64,000 nt of DNA, taken from NCBI GenBank assembly GCA_963765265.1, contig CAVXVN010000002.1:169381-233380 (forward strand), given 5' to 3'. Within the stretch, counting starts at the first letter, position 1; each line of letters opens with the position of its first letter. This document shows, piece after piece, positions 1-8,913 of this stretch. Below the pieces are notes generated by a model. That model was not told where the DNA came from and made no database searches. It was given only the letters and a program-made list of their open reading frames with translations. A program made the translations under genes and the position numbers. The DNA is from Bacillus_BD sp963765265 (GTDB taxonomy: Bacteria; Bacillota; Bacilli; Bacillales; Cytobacillaceae).

Positions 1-266
1 TTAAAGAGGAATTAATTTCCATTCTCGCAAAAGGCCAATGTTTTATTGTGTGAGTGTAATTTCTATGGAAATCAGGATGGGCGTCAGGCGGGACATATGA
101 CGAGCATTGGACGGAGGTAAGTTAGCGCATGCCGCACAGGTAGAGCAACTGTATTCTGACTCATTTGCCACATTACGGAGATTTACAACAGTTAAGAGTA
201 GAGGCGGCAACCCTGTTTAAGGGTTCAATCGTATTAGCTCAAAGCGGTTTGAATCTGAAATTATAA
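1..266 (+). pseudogene. C-terminal part of a YhfI-like MBL-fold metal hydrolase, frame broken three times
   Basis: No single frame is open, but three frames joined in order give a coherent metallo-beta-lactamase-fold C-terminus. It runs through CECNFYGNQDGRQAGHM, DGGKLAHAAQVEQL and LTHLPHYGDL and ends in VLAQSGLNLKL. The frame changes lie near 28 (AAAA run), near 110 and near 155, and each is explained by one extra base. The N-terminus lies outside the window. The family resembles YhfI-type hydrolases, with the LTHLPH motif followed by an LAQSG-like end. Substrate is unknown. Three indels in 266 bp match the other frame breaks in this window and suggest sequence error, though decay cannot be excluded. 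Confidence 0.6.
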
Positions 267-302
267 AAATGGTAATACTACCCAATAAAGGAGTTGGGTG
301 GA

Positions 303-982
303 ATGAAGGTTACCTATCATGGTCATTCAGTGGTGAAAATCGAGACAGGTGGAAAGAACATTATCATTGATCCTTTTATTACAGGAAATGAATTAACAGA
401 TTTAAAGGTAGAGGAAGTCAAGCCAGATGTCATTATTTTGACTCATGGTCATGGTGATCATGTAGGGGATACAGTAGAAATAGCAAAAGAAAATGATTCA
501 TTAGTCATTGCAAATGATGAATTATCTACTTATTTAAGTTGGCAAGGATTAAGGGTACATGGAATGCATATTGGCGGATCCTATCAATTTGATTTTGGAA
601 CAGTAAAGCTGACCCCTGCGTTTCACGGAACAGGTTTTCAGACAAAGGATAATCAAATCATTTATTGTGGCATGCCTGCAGGAATATTGTTTACAGCTGA
701 AGGGAAAACGATTTACCATGCTGGTGATACGGCTTGTTTTCTGATATGAAATTAATTGGTGAACGTCATCCGATCGATCTGGCCTTTCTTCCAATTGGAG
801 ATAATTATACGATGGGCCCGGAGGATGCAGCCTATGCTGCTAAACTACTTTCTGCCAAAAAGGTTGTACCGATTCATTATAATACGTTTCCTGTTATTAC
901 ACAGGATCCGCAAAAGTTTATTCAAATGCTAGAACAAAATACAGGAACGATCTTATTGCCAGGTGAAGGAATCAATCTTTGA
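303..982 (+). CDS. ytkL: UPF0173 metal-dependent hydrolase YtkL, one-base frameshift
   Basis: This MBL-fold hydrolase of unknown substrate carries the metal-binding motif THGHGDHVGD near residue 43. The frame breaks near 735: the sequence reads GCTTGTTTTCTGAT where GCTTTGTTTTCTGAT would give the family motif DTALFSDM. One T therefore appears to be missing, and the rest (MKLIGERHPIDLAF, then PIHYNTFP) continues in another frame to 982. Restored length is about 226 residues, matching B. subtilis YtkL. ATG 303 is preferred over the in-frame TTG at 294 because AAAGGAG precedes it. A strong terminator follows. It is the only frame break in the window that needs a missing base rather than an extra one. 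Confidence 0.9.
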
Positions 983-1072
983 AGTATAAAGAAGACTAAC
1001 CATCAGTGGGGATCTTACTGCCCGTTAAGACGGGATAAATAACAAATGTTTAACGAAAATTCGAAAAAGGTT

Positions 1073-1127
1073 AAAGAACAATATCAGCATGTTCCCGAAA
1101 AAACATAGCTGCTGTTGTTCTTTTTTT
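1073..1127 (+). terminator. Intrinsic terminator after ytkL
   Basis: AAAGAACAA at 1073-1081 pairs with TTGTTCTTT, with an inner ATGTT/AACAT stem around a CCCGAAA loop. A run of seven T follows. It separates ytkL from the next small gene. Confidence 0.8.
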
Positions 1128-1183
1128 GACTTTTCTTAAGCTTGTTTGCATAGAATGTTATAAGTAGAAAAGGAGTGAATAGG

Positions 1184-1429
1184 ATGAATAAAAATAGATA
1201 TATTATATGTTTGTTAGTAAGTGGAATGCTTCTTTATTTTGCAGTTCCACGTTTGTCCGTTTCAAGTGCAGGAGTGGAAGGTATATTTGCAATCACTTGG
1301 CTATCATTTGCCTTAATGGTTATTTCTGGAAACTTAATAGGACTGTTATATACACCTCGAAGTAAAAGGAAGCAACAGATTAGTGACAATCAAGTGAAAA
1401 AACGTATCAAATCGCGCCATTATCATTAA
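1184..1429 (+). CDS. Small hypothetical membrane protein, 81 residues
   Basis: I do not recognise this protein. It has a short basic N-terminus (MNKNRYIIC), two hydrophobic stretches at about residues 7-22 and 32-54 that look like membrane helices, and a very basic tail (SKRKQQ, KKRIKSRHYH) expected in the cytoplasm. ATG 1184 is chosen because AAGGAG lies 8-9 bases upstream; an in-frame GTG at 1175 is too close to that site. It sits between the ytkL terminator and the ytoI promoter, so it is probably monocistronic. It is absent from this position on the B. subtilis map as far as I know. Confidence 0.65.
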   Translation: MNKNRYIICLLVSGMLLYFAVPRLSVSSAGVEGIFAITWLSFALMVISGNLIGLLYTPRSKRKQQISDNQVKKRIKSRHYH

Positions 1430-1447
1430 AATTTAAAGAGGTACAAA

Positions 1448-1476
1448 TTGAAACAGTTGGAAAAGACCCTTATAAT
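1448..1476 (+). promoter_or_regulatory. Sigma-A promoter of ytoI
   Basis: TTGAAA at 1448-1453, a 17-nt spacer and TATAAT at 1471-1476. Near-consensus match placed about 40 bases before the ytoI start. Confidence 0.8.
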
Positions 1477-1515
1477 AGAATTAAAATACTTGAAATTATG
1501 TAAAGGATGAGGGTC

Positions 1516-2835
1516 TTGGCTACAAAACATGAACTAATTTTACACTATATTGATGGTTTACCAGTCGGTGAAAAAATTTCTGTAAGATCGATTGCCAAGG
1601 CGTTAGAGGTCAGTGAAGGAACGGCTTATAGAGCAATCAAAGAAGCTGAAAATAAAGGCTATGTAAGCACGATTGAAAGGGTCGGAACGATCCGAATTGA
1701 ACAAAAGAAAAAAGAAAATATTGAAAAACTAACTTTTGCCGAAGTTGTAAATATTGTTGATGGTCAGGTGCTCGGAGGGCGAACAGGCTTACACAAAACC
1801 CTTAATAAATTTGTTATTGGTGCCATGAAATTAGACGCAATGATGCGTTATACAGACGCAGGAAATCTTCTGATTGTAGGGAACCGTGTAGATGCACAGG
1901 AACTGGCATTGAAGGCAGGAGCGGCTGTTTTAATAACAGGTGGATTTGATACAGATGAGTCTGTAAAAAAACTAGCAAATGATTTAAATATGCCGATCAT
2001 TTCAAGTAGTTATGATTCATTTACGGTTGCTACGATGATTAATCGGGCAATTGAAAATCAATTAATAAAAAAGGAAATTATCCTTGTGGAGGATATATTA
2101 ACATCCTTTGAAAATACTAGTTATTTAAAAACCACAGATACGATTTCTGACTGGTATTTATTGAATCATGAAACTGGGCATAGTCGTTTCCCGGTTGTTG
2201 ATCACAATTTGAGGGTGCAGGGGATGGTTACTTCAAAGGATGTGATTGGTCATGATAAGGAATGGACCCTTGAAAAAATTATGACTCGAAATCCAATGAC
2301 AGTAAGTAGTAAAACAAGTGTAGCTTCATCCGCTCATATGATGGTCTGGGAAAGCATTGAAGTCATTCCAGTTGTGGATGATTCAAATCGACTAGAAGGA
2401 ATCATCAGTCGTCAAGATGTATTAAAAGCATTACAGATGGTACAACGACAACCACAGGTTGGAGAGACAATTGATGATACTGTCACAAAACAGCTGAATT
2501 TGATGAAAGGGAAAATAAAGGGAGAGGACCTGTATCGATTTGAGGTAACTCCACAAATGACCAATCACCTAGGAACCATATCGTGCGGTGTATTTACAAC
2601 CATTGTAGCCGAAGCGGCCAATCGAGTGATCAGAGGACATAAAAAAGGCGATCTAGTTGTAGAAAATATGACTATTTATTTTCTGAAACCTGTGCAAATA
2701 GATAGTATGATCGATATATATCCTAGGGTACTAGAAGTAGGACGGAAATTTGGAAAAGTCGATATTGAAGTATTTAATGAAGGGCATATTGTTGGAAAAG
2801 CCATGATGACATGCCAGCTTATTGACAAACATTAA
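1516..2835 (+). CDS. ytoI: YtoI, predicted regulator with HTH, DRTGG, CBS and hot-dog domains
   Basis: The 439-residue protein begins with a winged-helix-like region (residues about 1-60: KISVRSIAKALEVSEGTAYRA). A DRTGG-type domain follows (about 70-190), then a pair of CBS domains (about 195-310, with FPVVD and VIPVVDD repeats) and a C-terminal thioesterase-like hot-dog fold. CBS pairs normally sense adenine nucleotides; the regulated target is unknown. TTG 1516 is preferred to ATG 1507 because AAAGGATGAGG lies at proper distance from the TTG and because ATKHE matches the usual N-terminus and gives the family length of 439. It is transcribed from the strong promoter at 1448 and ends before a convergent hairpin. 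Confidence 0.92.
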   Translation: MATKHELILHYIDGLPVGEKISVRSIAKALEVSEGTAYRAIKEAENKGYVSTIERVGTIRIEQKKKENIEKLTFAEVVNIVDGQVLGGRTGLHKTLNKFVIGAMKLDAMMRYTDAGNLLIVGNRVDAQELALKAGAAVLITGGFDTDESVKKLANDLNMPIISSSYDSFTVATMINRAIENQLIKKEIILVEDILTSFENTSYLKTTDTISDWYLLNHETGHSRFPVVDHNLRVQGMVTSKDVIGHDKEWTLEKIMTRNPMTVSSKTSVASSAHMMVWESIEVIPVVDDSNRLEGIISRQDVLKALQMVQRQPQVGETIDDTVTKQLNLMKGKIKGEDLYRFEVTPQMTNHLGTISCGVFTTIVAEAANRVIRGHKKGDLVVENMTIYFLKPVQIDSMIDIYPRVLEVGRKFGKVDIEVFNEGHIVGKAMMTCQLIDKH

Positions 2836-2836
2836 T

Positions 2837-2883
2837 AACGAAAAGCGGTTTTGCCTGAACCTTTTGGCATTACCGCTTTCGTT
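2837..2883. terminator. Hairpin between convergent ytoI and ytpI
   Basis: AACGAAAAGCGGT pairs with ACCGCTTTCGTT around a 22-nt loop. There is no long T run, so it is a weak or factor-assisted terminator for either direction. Confidence 0.5.
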
Positions 2884-2958
2884 CTTGATTAGAAAATTAT
2901 AGATTTGCATATTATGGAGATTGTAATTATACTGCGTTCAGCTTCAGCGCATGTGTTA

Positions 2959-3267
2959 TTATTTCGCTTTCTTTGTTTCCTGTGCTTCTAACAAGGTGAG
3001 TGGTAGAAAGTACTTATAAGCTTTAAAACCAGAAAAAATACTCAGGAGTCCGATTATGATAAAAACTGCAGCTACAATATACGTCACCGTTGATTGAAAT
3101 AAAAACAATTGATTGATTCCGAACAAAGCAACGAATGATCCCAATGAAATACTAGATTTGCTTGATATCCATTTCTTTTCAATGGGGAGTTTGGAACGAA
3201 AATACTTCGTCTTATAAAAAATATAAAATGCTAGAGAAATCATAATGAATATGACCAAAAGGGGCAT
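2959..3267 (-). CDS. ytpI: YtpI family membrane protein
   Basis: The 102-residue protein has a first membrane helix at about residues 3-18 and then the family signature YKTKYFRSKLPIEKKW. Two further hydrophobic segments (about 40-58 and 62-80) follow, with a charged tail. It matches YtpI of Bacillus, whose function is unknown. Reading the minus strand, AGGAC lies before ATG 3267 (complement). It converges with ytoI, as expected for this neighbourhood. Confidence 0.88.
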   Translation of the reverse strand: MPLLVIFIMISLAFYIFYKTKYFRSKLPIEKKWISSKSSISLGSFVALFGINQLFLFQSTVTYIVAAVFIIIGLLSIFSGFKAYKYFLPLTLLEAQETKKAK

Positions 3268-3412
3268 TTGATGTTGTCCTCCATTTTTCTAAATATACTA
3301 TATATTTTAACGATTTCTAAAATAAATTACTATTAATTGAACTTCATTTCTTTTTCTTTCAGTCTATTTATGCTATTAATTAAGTATTCATATAAATAAG
3401 AAGGAGAAACCA

Positions 3413-4381
3413 ATGAAAGAAAAAATACTTGAGACAATCAAACAATATAATTCCATTATCATTCATCGACATGTGCGTCCGGATCCTGATGCTTATGGTT
3501 CACAAGGAGGACTTGCTGAATTATTAAAAGCATCATTTCCTGAAAAGTCCATCTATACAGTCGGAAAAGAAGAGGAATCGCTTAACTTTATGCGACGTCT
3601 TGATGAAATACCTGATGATACCTACAAGGAAGCGCTTGTTATTGTGTGCGATACGGCAAATCAAGCACGCATAGATGACAAAAGATACAAGTTGGGTGAT
3701 AAATTGATCAAAATTGACCATCATCCAAATGAGGATCCATACGGGGATTTGTTATGGGTAGATACAACGGCAAGTTCTGTAAGTGAGATGATTTATGAGT
3801 TTTATCTTTTCGGAAAGGACAAAGGACTTAAATTATCAGATGAGGGTGCAAGACTTATTTATGCAGGCATCGTTGGAGATACTGGACGCTTTTTATTTCC
3901 GAGTACAAGTGATAAAACGTTTGCTTATGCAGGAGAATTAATTCATTATAATTTTTCTCGTACGGATATTTATGAAGGTATGTATAATCTAAAAATGAAT
4001 ATTGTAAAGCTGAATGGTTACATTTTGCAAAACTTTTCAATTGAAGCAAATGGAGTTGCCAGTGTGAGGTTGACAAAAGAGTTACTGGCACAATTCCAGG
4101 CGGTACCATCCGATGCATCTTTGCTGATAGGCACATTAGGAAATATCCAAGGAATTATGGCATGGGTTTTCTTTATTCAAGAAGAGGATCAAATCAGAGT
4201 ACGACTACGGTCAAAGGGCCCTATCATTAATGGGATTGCCAGCAACTTTAAAGGTGGTGGACATCCACTCGCTGCAGGTGCATCCATTCATTCGTGGAGT
4301 GAAGCGGATTTAGTGATAAAGGAACTAGAAGAAGCATGTGAAGAATACGCCCGGAATATAAAACCGGGCGTTATTTCTTAG
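3413..4381 (+). CDS. nrnA: NrnA, DHH-family oligoribonuclease and pAp phosphatase
   Basis: NrnA degrades 2-5 nt RNA oligomers and dephosphorylates pAp (3'-phosphoadenosine 5'-phosphate). The DHH signature is visible as RPDPDAYGSQ near residue 22, CDTANQARIDD near 82 and KIDHHPN near 100. The DHHA1 domain ends with the glycine-rich GGGHPLAAGA near 283. At 322 residues it is slightly longer than the 313 of B. subtilis. AGAAGGAGA precedes ATG 3413. Its last codons encode part of a terminator hairpin, so the gene and its terminator overlap. It faces ytrI tail to tail. Confidence 0.95.
   Translation: MKEKILETIKQYNSIIIHRHVRPDPDAYGSQGGLAELLKASFPEKSIYTVGKEEESLNFMRRLDEIPDDTYKEALVIVCDTANQARIDDKRYKLGDKLIKIDHHPNEDPYGDLLWVDTTASSVSEMIYEFYLFGKDKGLKLSDEGARLIYAGIVGDTGRFLFPSTSDKTFAYAGELIHYNFSRTDIYEGMYNLKMNIVKLNGYILQNFSIEANGVASVRLTKELLAQFQAVPSDASLLIGTLGNIQGIMAWVFFIQEEDQIRVRLRSKGPIINGIASNFKGGGHPLAAGASIHSWSEADLVIKELEEACEEYARNIKPGVIS
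4348..4376 (+). terminator. Terminator embedded in the 3' end of nrnA
   Basis: CGCCCGG at 4348-4354 pairs with CCGGGCG at 4364-4370 and is followed by TTATTT. The stem lies wholly inside the last nrnA codons. Confidence 0.75.
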
Positions 4382-4386
4382 TTGAT

Positions 4387-4890
4387 TTAGTTTGCAATGC
4401 TTATTTCAATCTCAATGGATAGAGTGGTATAAATCGTCATTTCCGTTACCTTTAAATTGTAGCGTTTATCATTCATTTGTATAGTTCTATTCTCGATGAT
4501 TTTTTTGATTAATTCACGGCTATTATTAACCGTGTCAATATCTTTAGCCATCATCATTCCGATGTCTTCTTTCACTTTATCTTCCATCTCAAATACGCTT
4601 AGCGAATCAAGGTGATATTTCTCTTTGTTTGTAATTTTAATATAAATGGTCTGAACGGTAAGTTTATCTCGACTTTCTTTGTTTAATTTTTTAAATTCAT
4701 CCTGCCAAATGGTCTTCTCTTTTTTTAAGTCCATGATCTGATTTTGTTGTGTTTTTATTTTTTTACTATAATCCTCTTGCCACTCACCAAAAATATACAA
4801 AAAGATAAACCAACAGATGATTCCACCGATTGCCATTCCAGCAAAAAAATGTTGCCATGTTGGTTTTCGGTAGTATGGCGGTATTCTCAT
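4387..4890 (-). CDS. ytrI: Sporulation membrane protein YtrI
   Basis: The 167-residue protein starts MRIPPYYRKPTW, has one membrane helix (about residues 18-38) and then a charged coiled-coil-like region ending in a beta-rich tail. Length and N-terminus match YtrI, which is needed for efficient sporulation. I chose ATG 4890 rather than the upstream in-frame start because it matches the family and overlaps the ytrH stop as ATGA, implying translational coupling. CAGGAG lies 11 bases upstream inside ytrH. Confidence 0.9.
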   Translation of the reverse strand: MRIPPYYRKPTWQHFFAGMAIGGIICWFIFLYIFGEWQEDYSKKIKTQQNQIMDLKKEKTIWQDEFKKLNKESRDKLTVQTIYIKITNKEKYHLDSLSVFEMEDKVKEDIGMMMAKDIDTVNNSRELIKKIIENRTIQMNDKRYNLKVTEMTIYTTLSIEIEISIAN

Positions 4891-5225
4891 AAAGAAATGT
4901 GCTCCTGGGTCAACCAATTAATAATTAATGCCCCTGTTTGGGCTCCTCCAAGTGCAGAAAGAATTAATAAGAAATGTTTGAACAAATCCTTGGTTTGACC
5001 GTCTAAAAAGCCTCTCTCAAAGGTATATACCGTATCAAACGTACCGCCAATGGCGGTGACAATGGCCCAAATTTTAATCATATTGGAAAGCCGATAGATT
5101 TCGGTTAAAGGAGGTTTTCCAGTTAAAAATGCAGCCATCCCACCAATAATAGCTCCTCCAATCAGAACACCTAAAGCGATAAAATAGCTTTGTAAAAACA
5201 GAGGGAAAAAGGGTTGATTCTGCAT
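4887..5225 (-). CDS. ytrH: Sporulation protein YtrH
   Basis: The 112-residue membrane protein has hydrophobic segments at about residues 8-34, 45-60 and 80-103, with a GGAIIGGMAAFLTGK stretch typical of YtrH. It is cotranscribed with ytrI through a four-base overlap. In B. subtilis the pair is expressed in the mother cell under sigma-E. The gap to dnaE contains CATATGTT on the minus strand, a partial sigma-E -10 match, but the -35 spacing is poor, so the promoter is unassigned. AAGGATGGG precedes the ATG. Confidence 0.9.
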   Translation of the reverse strand: MQNQPFFPLFLQSYFIALGVLIGGAIIGGMAAFLTGKPPLTEIYRLSNMIKIWAIVTAIGGTFDTVYTFERGFLDGQTKDLFKHFLLILSALGGAQTGALIINWLTQEHISL

Positions 5226-5382
5226 ATGATCCCATCCTTATATCAATATAATCTTCCTTTCTATAAACATATGGACAAGTGTTGAGCAAATTATGATTAA
5301 ACAGGAAAGTAAAAAACAGAACATATTTTCTTTTTTAGCATAACACTCTCTATAATAATGGAATAAGACGGTAAGGATGTGT

Positions 5383-8300
5383 ATGATTGTGTCTTTTATT
5401 CATCTTCATGTATATAGTGCTTTTAGTTTATTAACGAGTACGGCATCGGTTGAACAGCTCGTAATGGATGCAAAGGCAAAAGGGTATAAAACGTTAGCCT
5501 TAACCGACAGAAATGTCATGTATGGGGCCGTTTCTTTTTATAAAGAATGTTTGAAACAATCGATAAAGCCAATAATGGGATTAACAGTTGACGTAATAAG
5601 CGAGGAACAGGAAGATGAAGCATACCCGCTTGTTCTTTTAGCAAAAAATCAAACGGGTTTTCATCATTTGCTGAAAATAACGAGCTCTGTCCAAACAAAA
5701 TCTTTAAAAGGAATCCCAATTAAATGGCTTAAACATTATTCAGATGGACTCTTTGCTTTAACACCAGGTACCGAAGGGGAAATAGAGAGCGCCCTTCAAG
5801 ATGGAGAAAATGAAAAAGCAGCAAGAGTATTAAACCTTTATCAGCAATTATTTGGAAACGATTCATTTTATATAAGTCTACAAAATCATCAAATTCCGAT
5901 TGAGCAATCATTGAATCAAAAACTGATTGATTTTGCGAATAACCATCAAGTAAAGCTTGTCGCAACGAATCAGGTATTTTATTTACAAAAAGAAGATTCT
6001 TTTGCGCATGAATGCCTACTTTCCATAAAAAATGGTGATAAATTACAAGATCAAGAGAGACAGCGACTTGATAGCGATCAATATTATTTAAAAACCCCCA
6101 ATGAAATGACCGAACTTTTTGCAGATCTACCCAATTTGTTAGAGAACACGTTAAAGATTGCAGAGGAATGTAATGTCATGATTGAGTTGCATAAATCAAA
6201 ACTCCCTAAATTCCCGACAGAGATGGATCAAACTCCAGAGAATTTGCTAGAGGAGTTATGTTGGAAAGGTTTTAATGAAAGGATACGTAAACCAGATGAA
6301 GAAGCGAAAAAACGACTGAAATATGAGTTGAGTATTATTCATAAGATGAAATTCAGTGATTATTTTCTGATCGTTTGGGATTTTATGAAATTTGCTCGAG
6401 AAGCTGGAATTCTTACTGGTCCTGGTAGGGGGTCAGCTGCAGGATCACTAGTGGCTTACACCCTTTACATAACGGATGTTGATCCGATTGAGCATCAACT
6501 GCTCTTTGAACGTTTCCTTAATCCAGAACGAATTTCGATGCCGGATATTGATATTGATTTTCCAGATCATAGACGTGATGAAGTGATTCAATATGTCGTA
6601 AAGAAATATGGCCAGCTTCATGTTGCGCAAATTATGACATTTGGTACATTGGCAGCAAAAGCTTCTCTTCGCGATGTTGGTAGGGTATTTGGTTTAAATA
6701 CAAAAGAATTAGACCAGTTATCTAGGATGATTCCATCAAAGCTTGGTATCACCCTCTCTGAAGCATTGAAAGAATCGGAATCTCTAAAAAACTTTGTTAA
6801 TGAATCAAGTCAAAATCGACAATTGTTTGAGACCGCTATGAGGCTTGAAGGCTTACCGAGACATATATCAACACATGCTGCCGGTGTAGTAATCAGTGAA
6901 CAGCCTCTTGTGGAGGTGATTCCCATTCAGAACGGGCATGACCAAATATTTTTAACTCAATATTCAATGGAATATTTAGAGGAGCTTGGTTTACTTAAGA
7001 TCGATTTTCTTGGTTTAAGAAATCTTTCGTTGATTGAGTCCATTTTGAAGTCTATTTTTCGCAAAACTGGTAAACAGTTGGATATAAAAACCATTCCAAT
7101 GGATGATCCATCCACTTATCAACTGATCAGCAGTGGGCAAACAACAGGGGTATTTCAATTGGAATCCGAAGGAATGCGCAATGTATTGAAAAGGCTTCAG
7201 CCTAATCGTTTTGAGGATGTTGTGGCTGTAAATGCTCTTTATCGACCAGGTCCGATGGAGAATATTCCCCATTTCATTGATCGTAAACATGGGCGCGAGA
7301 AAGTAGTCTATCCACATCCAAATTTAAAGCCCATTCTAGAAAATACGTATGGAGTAATCGTTTATCAGGAGCAAATTATGCAAATTGCTGCTACCATGGC
7401 AGGTTTTACTTTAGGAGAGGCAGATTTATTAAGACGTGCGGTAAGTAAAAAACAGAGGGAAGTACTTGATCAAGAAAGAGCCCATTTTATTTCAGGTGCT
7501 GAGCAAAAAGGCTATGAAAGAGTAACTGCAAATCAAATCTATGATTTAATTGTCCGATTTGCAAACTATGGCTTTAACCGAAGTCATGCAGTAGCTTATA
7601 GCTTTATTTCTTATCAACTTGCTTATTTAAAAGCTCATTATTCCGTTCATTTTATGGCATCGATTTTGACTTCTGCTTCAGGGAATGAAGGAAAGGTTGC
7701 CCAATATATTCGAGAATTGAATCTAATGAATGTTTCGGTCTTACCACCTTCTATTAATAGAAGTGGATACACTTTTCTGGCTGAAGAGGAAGCTATTCGC
7801 TTTAGTCTTAGCGCTATAAAGGGCGTGGGGATTGCTGCTCTAAAGGAAATTTTTCGTGCGCGAAAAACAAAAAAGTTCGTGGATCTATTTGACTTTTGTA
7901 TGCGGGTATCCGGTAAAATTGTGAATCGAAAAACGATAGAAGCGCTTATTTATTCAGGTAGTTTTGATGAATTTGGAGAAGATCGTGCTATTTTGTTGGC
8001 GAGCTTGGATGTTGCTCTTGAACATGCGCAACTTGTTATGCCGATAGAAGGAGAACAAGGAGATTTATTCGCAAATGTTGAATTTAACATCAGACCCAAA
8101 TACATGGTTGTCGAGCCTATTCAAGAGGAAGATAAACTACGCCTAGAAAAAGAAGTGCTTGGCTTTTATTTATCAAGTCATCCAGTGTCCATTTATGAGA
8201 AATTCTTGTCTCAGTTAAACATCACTTTCTTGTATGAATTTATTCCGCCAAAGAATTATGGAAAAGCCGTTGTCTATATCGGTGAAATGAAAAAAATACG

Positions 8301-8751
8301 TACAAAGAAAGGTGAGCAGATGGCCTTTTTTACCATGAGTGATCAAACTGGTGAAATGGAGGCAGTTGTGTTCCCGAATGTCCTGAAAAAAATGGCTACT
8401 ATTTTGCAACAAGGAAATATTTTGGTGGTTGAAGGAAAAATTGAAGAAAGGCAAGGGAAAATTCAGTTTATTGTACAAAAAGGTCAAGACATTAAGGAAG
8501 CCATTCATTCCATCCCAGCCAATAAGTCAAAACTGTATTTAAAAATACCAAAAGAACAAGAGACAGTCGAACATTTACAGAATTTAAAAGAGGTCATCAG
8601 AAAATATCCTGGAACAATAAACGTGATTCTTTATTATGAAAGTTCGAGAAAAAGCATAGGTTTAGAAAAGTCATTACTCATTGAACCAAGCGAACAATGT
8701 ATAGAAGAATTAATAAAAATGATCGGAAATGAGAATGTATTTTTGAAATAA
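5383..8751 (+). CDS. dnaE: DNA polymerase III alpha subunit, Gram-positive DnaE type
   Basis: Replicative polymerase that in Bacillus extends primers and hands over to PolC on the lagging strand. The PHP domain opens the protein (FIHLHVYSAFSLL). The catalytic aspartates are in PDIDIDFPDHRRDE near residue 387. A helix-hairpin-helix region (IKGVGIAALKEI) and an OB fold (VVYIGEMKKIRTKKG) follow. It lacks the proofreading domain of PolC. Three starts are possible: ATG 5377, ATG 5383 and GTG 5389. AAGGA at 5373-5377 best serves 5383, and GTG 5389 would match B. subtilis. TATAAT at 5351-5356 is a likely -10. Length is about 1122 residues. Confidence 0.95.
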   Translation: MIVSFIHLHVYSAFSLLTSTASVEQLVMDAKAKGYKTLALTDRNVMYGAVSFYKECLKQSIKPIMGLTVDVISEEQEDEAYPLVLLAKNQTGFHHLLKITSSVQTKSLKGIPIKWLKHYSDGLFALTPGTEGEIESALQDGENEKAARVLNLYQQLFGNDSFYISLQNHQIPIEQSLNQKLIDFANNHQVKLVATNQVFYLQKEDSFAHECLLSIKNGDKLQDQERQRLDSDQYYLKTPNEMTELFADLPNLLENTLKIAEECNVMIELHKSKLPKFPTEMDQTPENLLEELCWKGFNERIRKPDEEAKKRLKYELSIIHKMKFSDYFLIVWDFMKFAREAGILTGPGRGSAAGSLVAYTLYITDVDPIEHQLLFERFLNPERISMPDIDIDFPDHRRDEVIQYVVKKYGQLHVAQIMTFGTLAAKASLRDVGRVFGLNTKELDQLSRMIPSKLGITLSEALKESESLKNFVNESSQNRQLFETAMRLEGLPRHISTHAAGVVISEQPLVEVIPIQNGHDQIFLTQYSMEYLEELGLLKIDFLGLRNLSLIESILKSIFRKTGKQLDIKTIPMDDPSTYQLISSGQTTGVFQLESEGMRNVLKRLQPNRFEDVVAVNALYRPGPMENIPHFIDRKHGREKVVYPHPNLKPILENTYGVIVYQEQIMQIAATMAGFTLGEADLLRRAVSKKQREVLDQERAHFISGAEQKGYERVTANQIYDLIVRFANYGFNRSHAVAYSFISYQLAYLKAHYSVHFMASILTSASGNEGKVAQYIRELNLMNVSVLPPSINRSGYTFLAEEEAIRFSLSAIKGVGIAALKEIFRARKTKKFVDLFDFCMRVSGKIVNRKTIEALIYSGSFDEFGEDRAILLASLDVALEHAQLVMPIEGEQGDLFANVEFNIRPKYMVVEPIQEEDKLRLEKEVLGFYLSSHPVSIYEKFLSQLNITFLYEFIPPKNYGKAVVYIGEMKKIRTKKGEQMAFFTMSDQTGEMEAVVFPNVLKKMATILQQGNILVVEGKIEERQGKIQFIVQKGQDIKEAIHSIPANKSKLYLKIPKEQETVEHLQNLKEVIRKYPGTINVILYYESSRKSIGLEKSLLIEPSEQCIEELIKMIGNENVFLK

Positions 8752-8767
8752 AGGAGCAAATTGCTTC

Positions 8768-8795
8768 TTTACAAGATATTAAGTAATGTTATATT
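8768..8795 (+). promoter_or_regulatory. Likely sigma-A promoter of the malic enzyme gene
   Basis: TTTACA at 8768-8773, a 16-nt spacer and TATATT at 8790-8795. The predicted start point lies just before the palindrome at 8807. Confidence 0.55.
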
Positions 8796-8806
8796 GTTGA
8801 GTAGGA

Positions 8807-8822
8807 AATTGGTCAGACCACT
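8807..8822 (+). promoter_or_regulatory. Candidate GntR/FadR-subfamily operator
   Basis: AATTGGTCAGACCACT contains the palindrome TGGTCAGACCA and resembles GntR-family operators of the AATTGGT-N3-ACCAATT type (PdhR, LldR). It lies directly downstream of the predicted -10, a position fit for repression. The regulator is not encoded in the flanking genes. Confidence 0.45.
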
Positions 8823-8913
8823 AAAAAACACTTATTTGTTATCAAACCAGTGGGAGTGCCATTAAGATAACGTGAGCAGGTACCTTGTGCTTTTATTTAG
8901 GGGAGTGGAAGAG

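Noticed and set aside
5250..5345. Sigma-E promoter of ytrHI
   Set aside because: CATATGTT on the minus strand resembles a sigma-E -10, but the only ATA-type -35 is 18 bases away, outside the usual spacing, so it was not listed.
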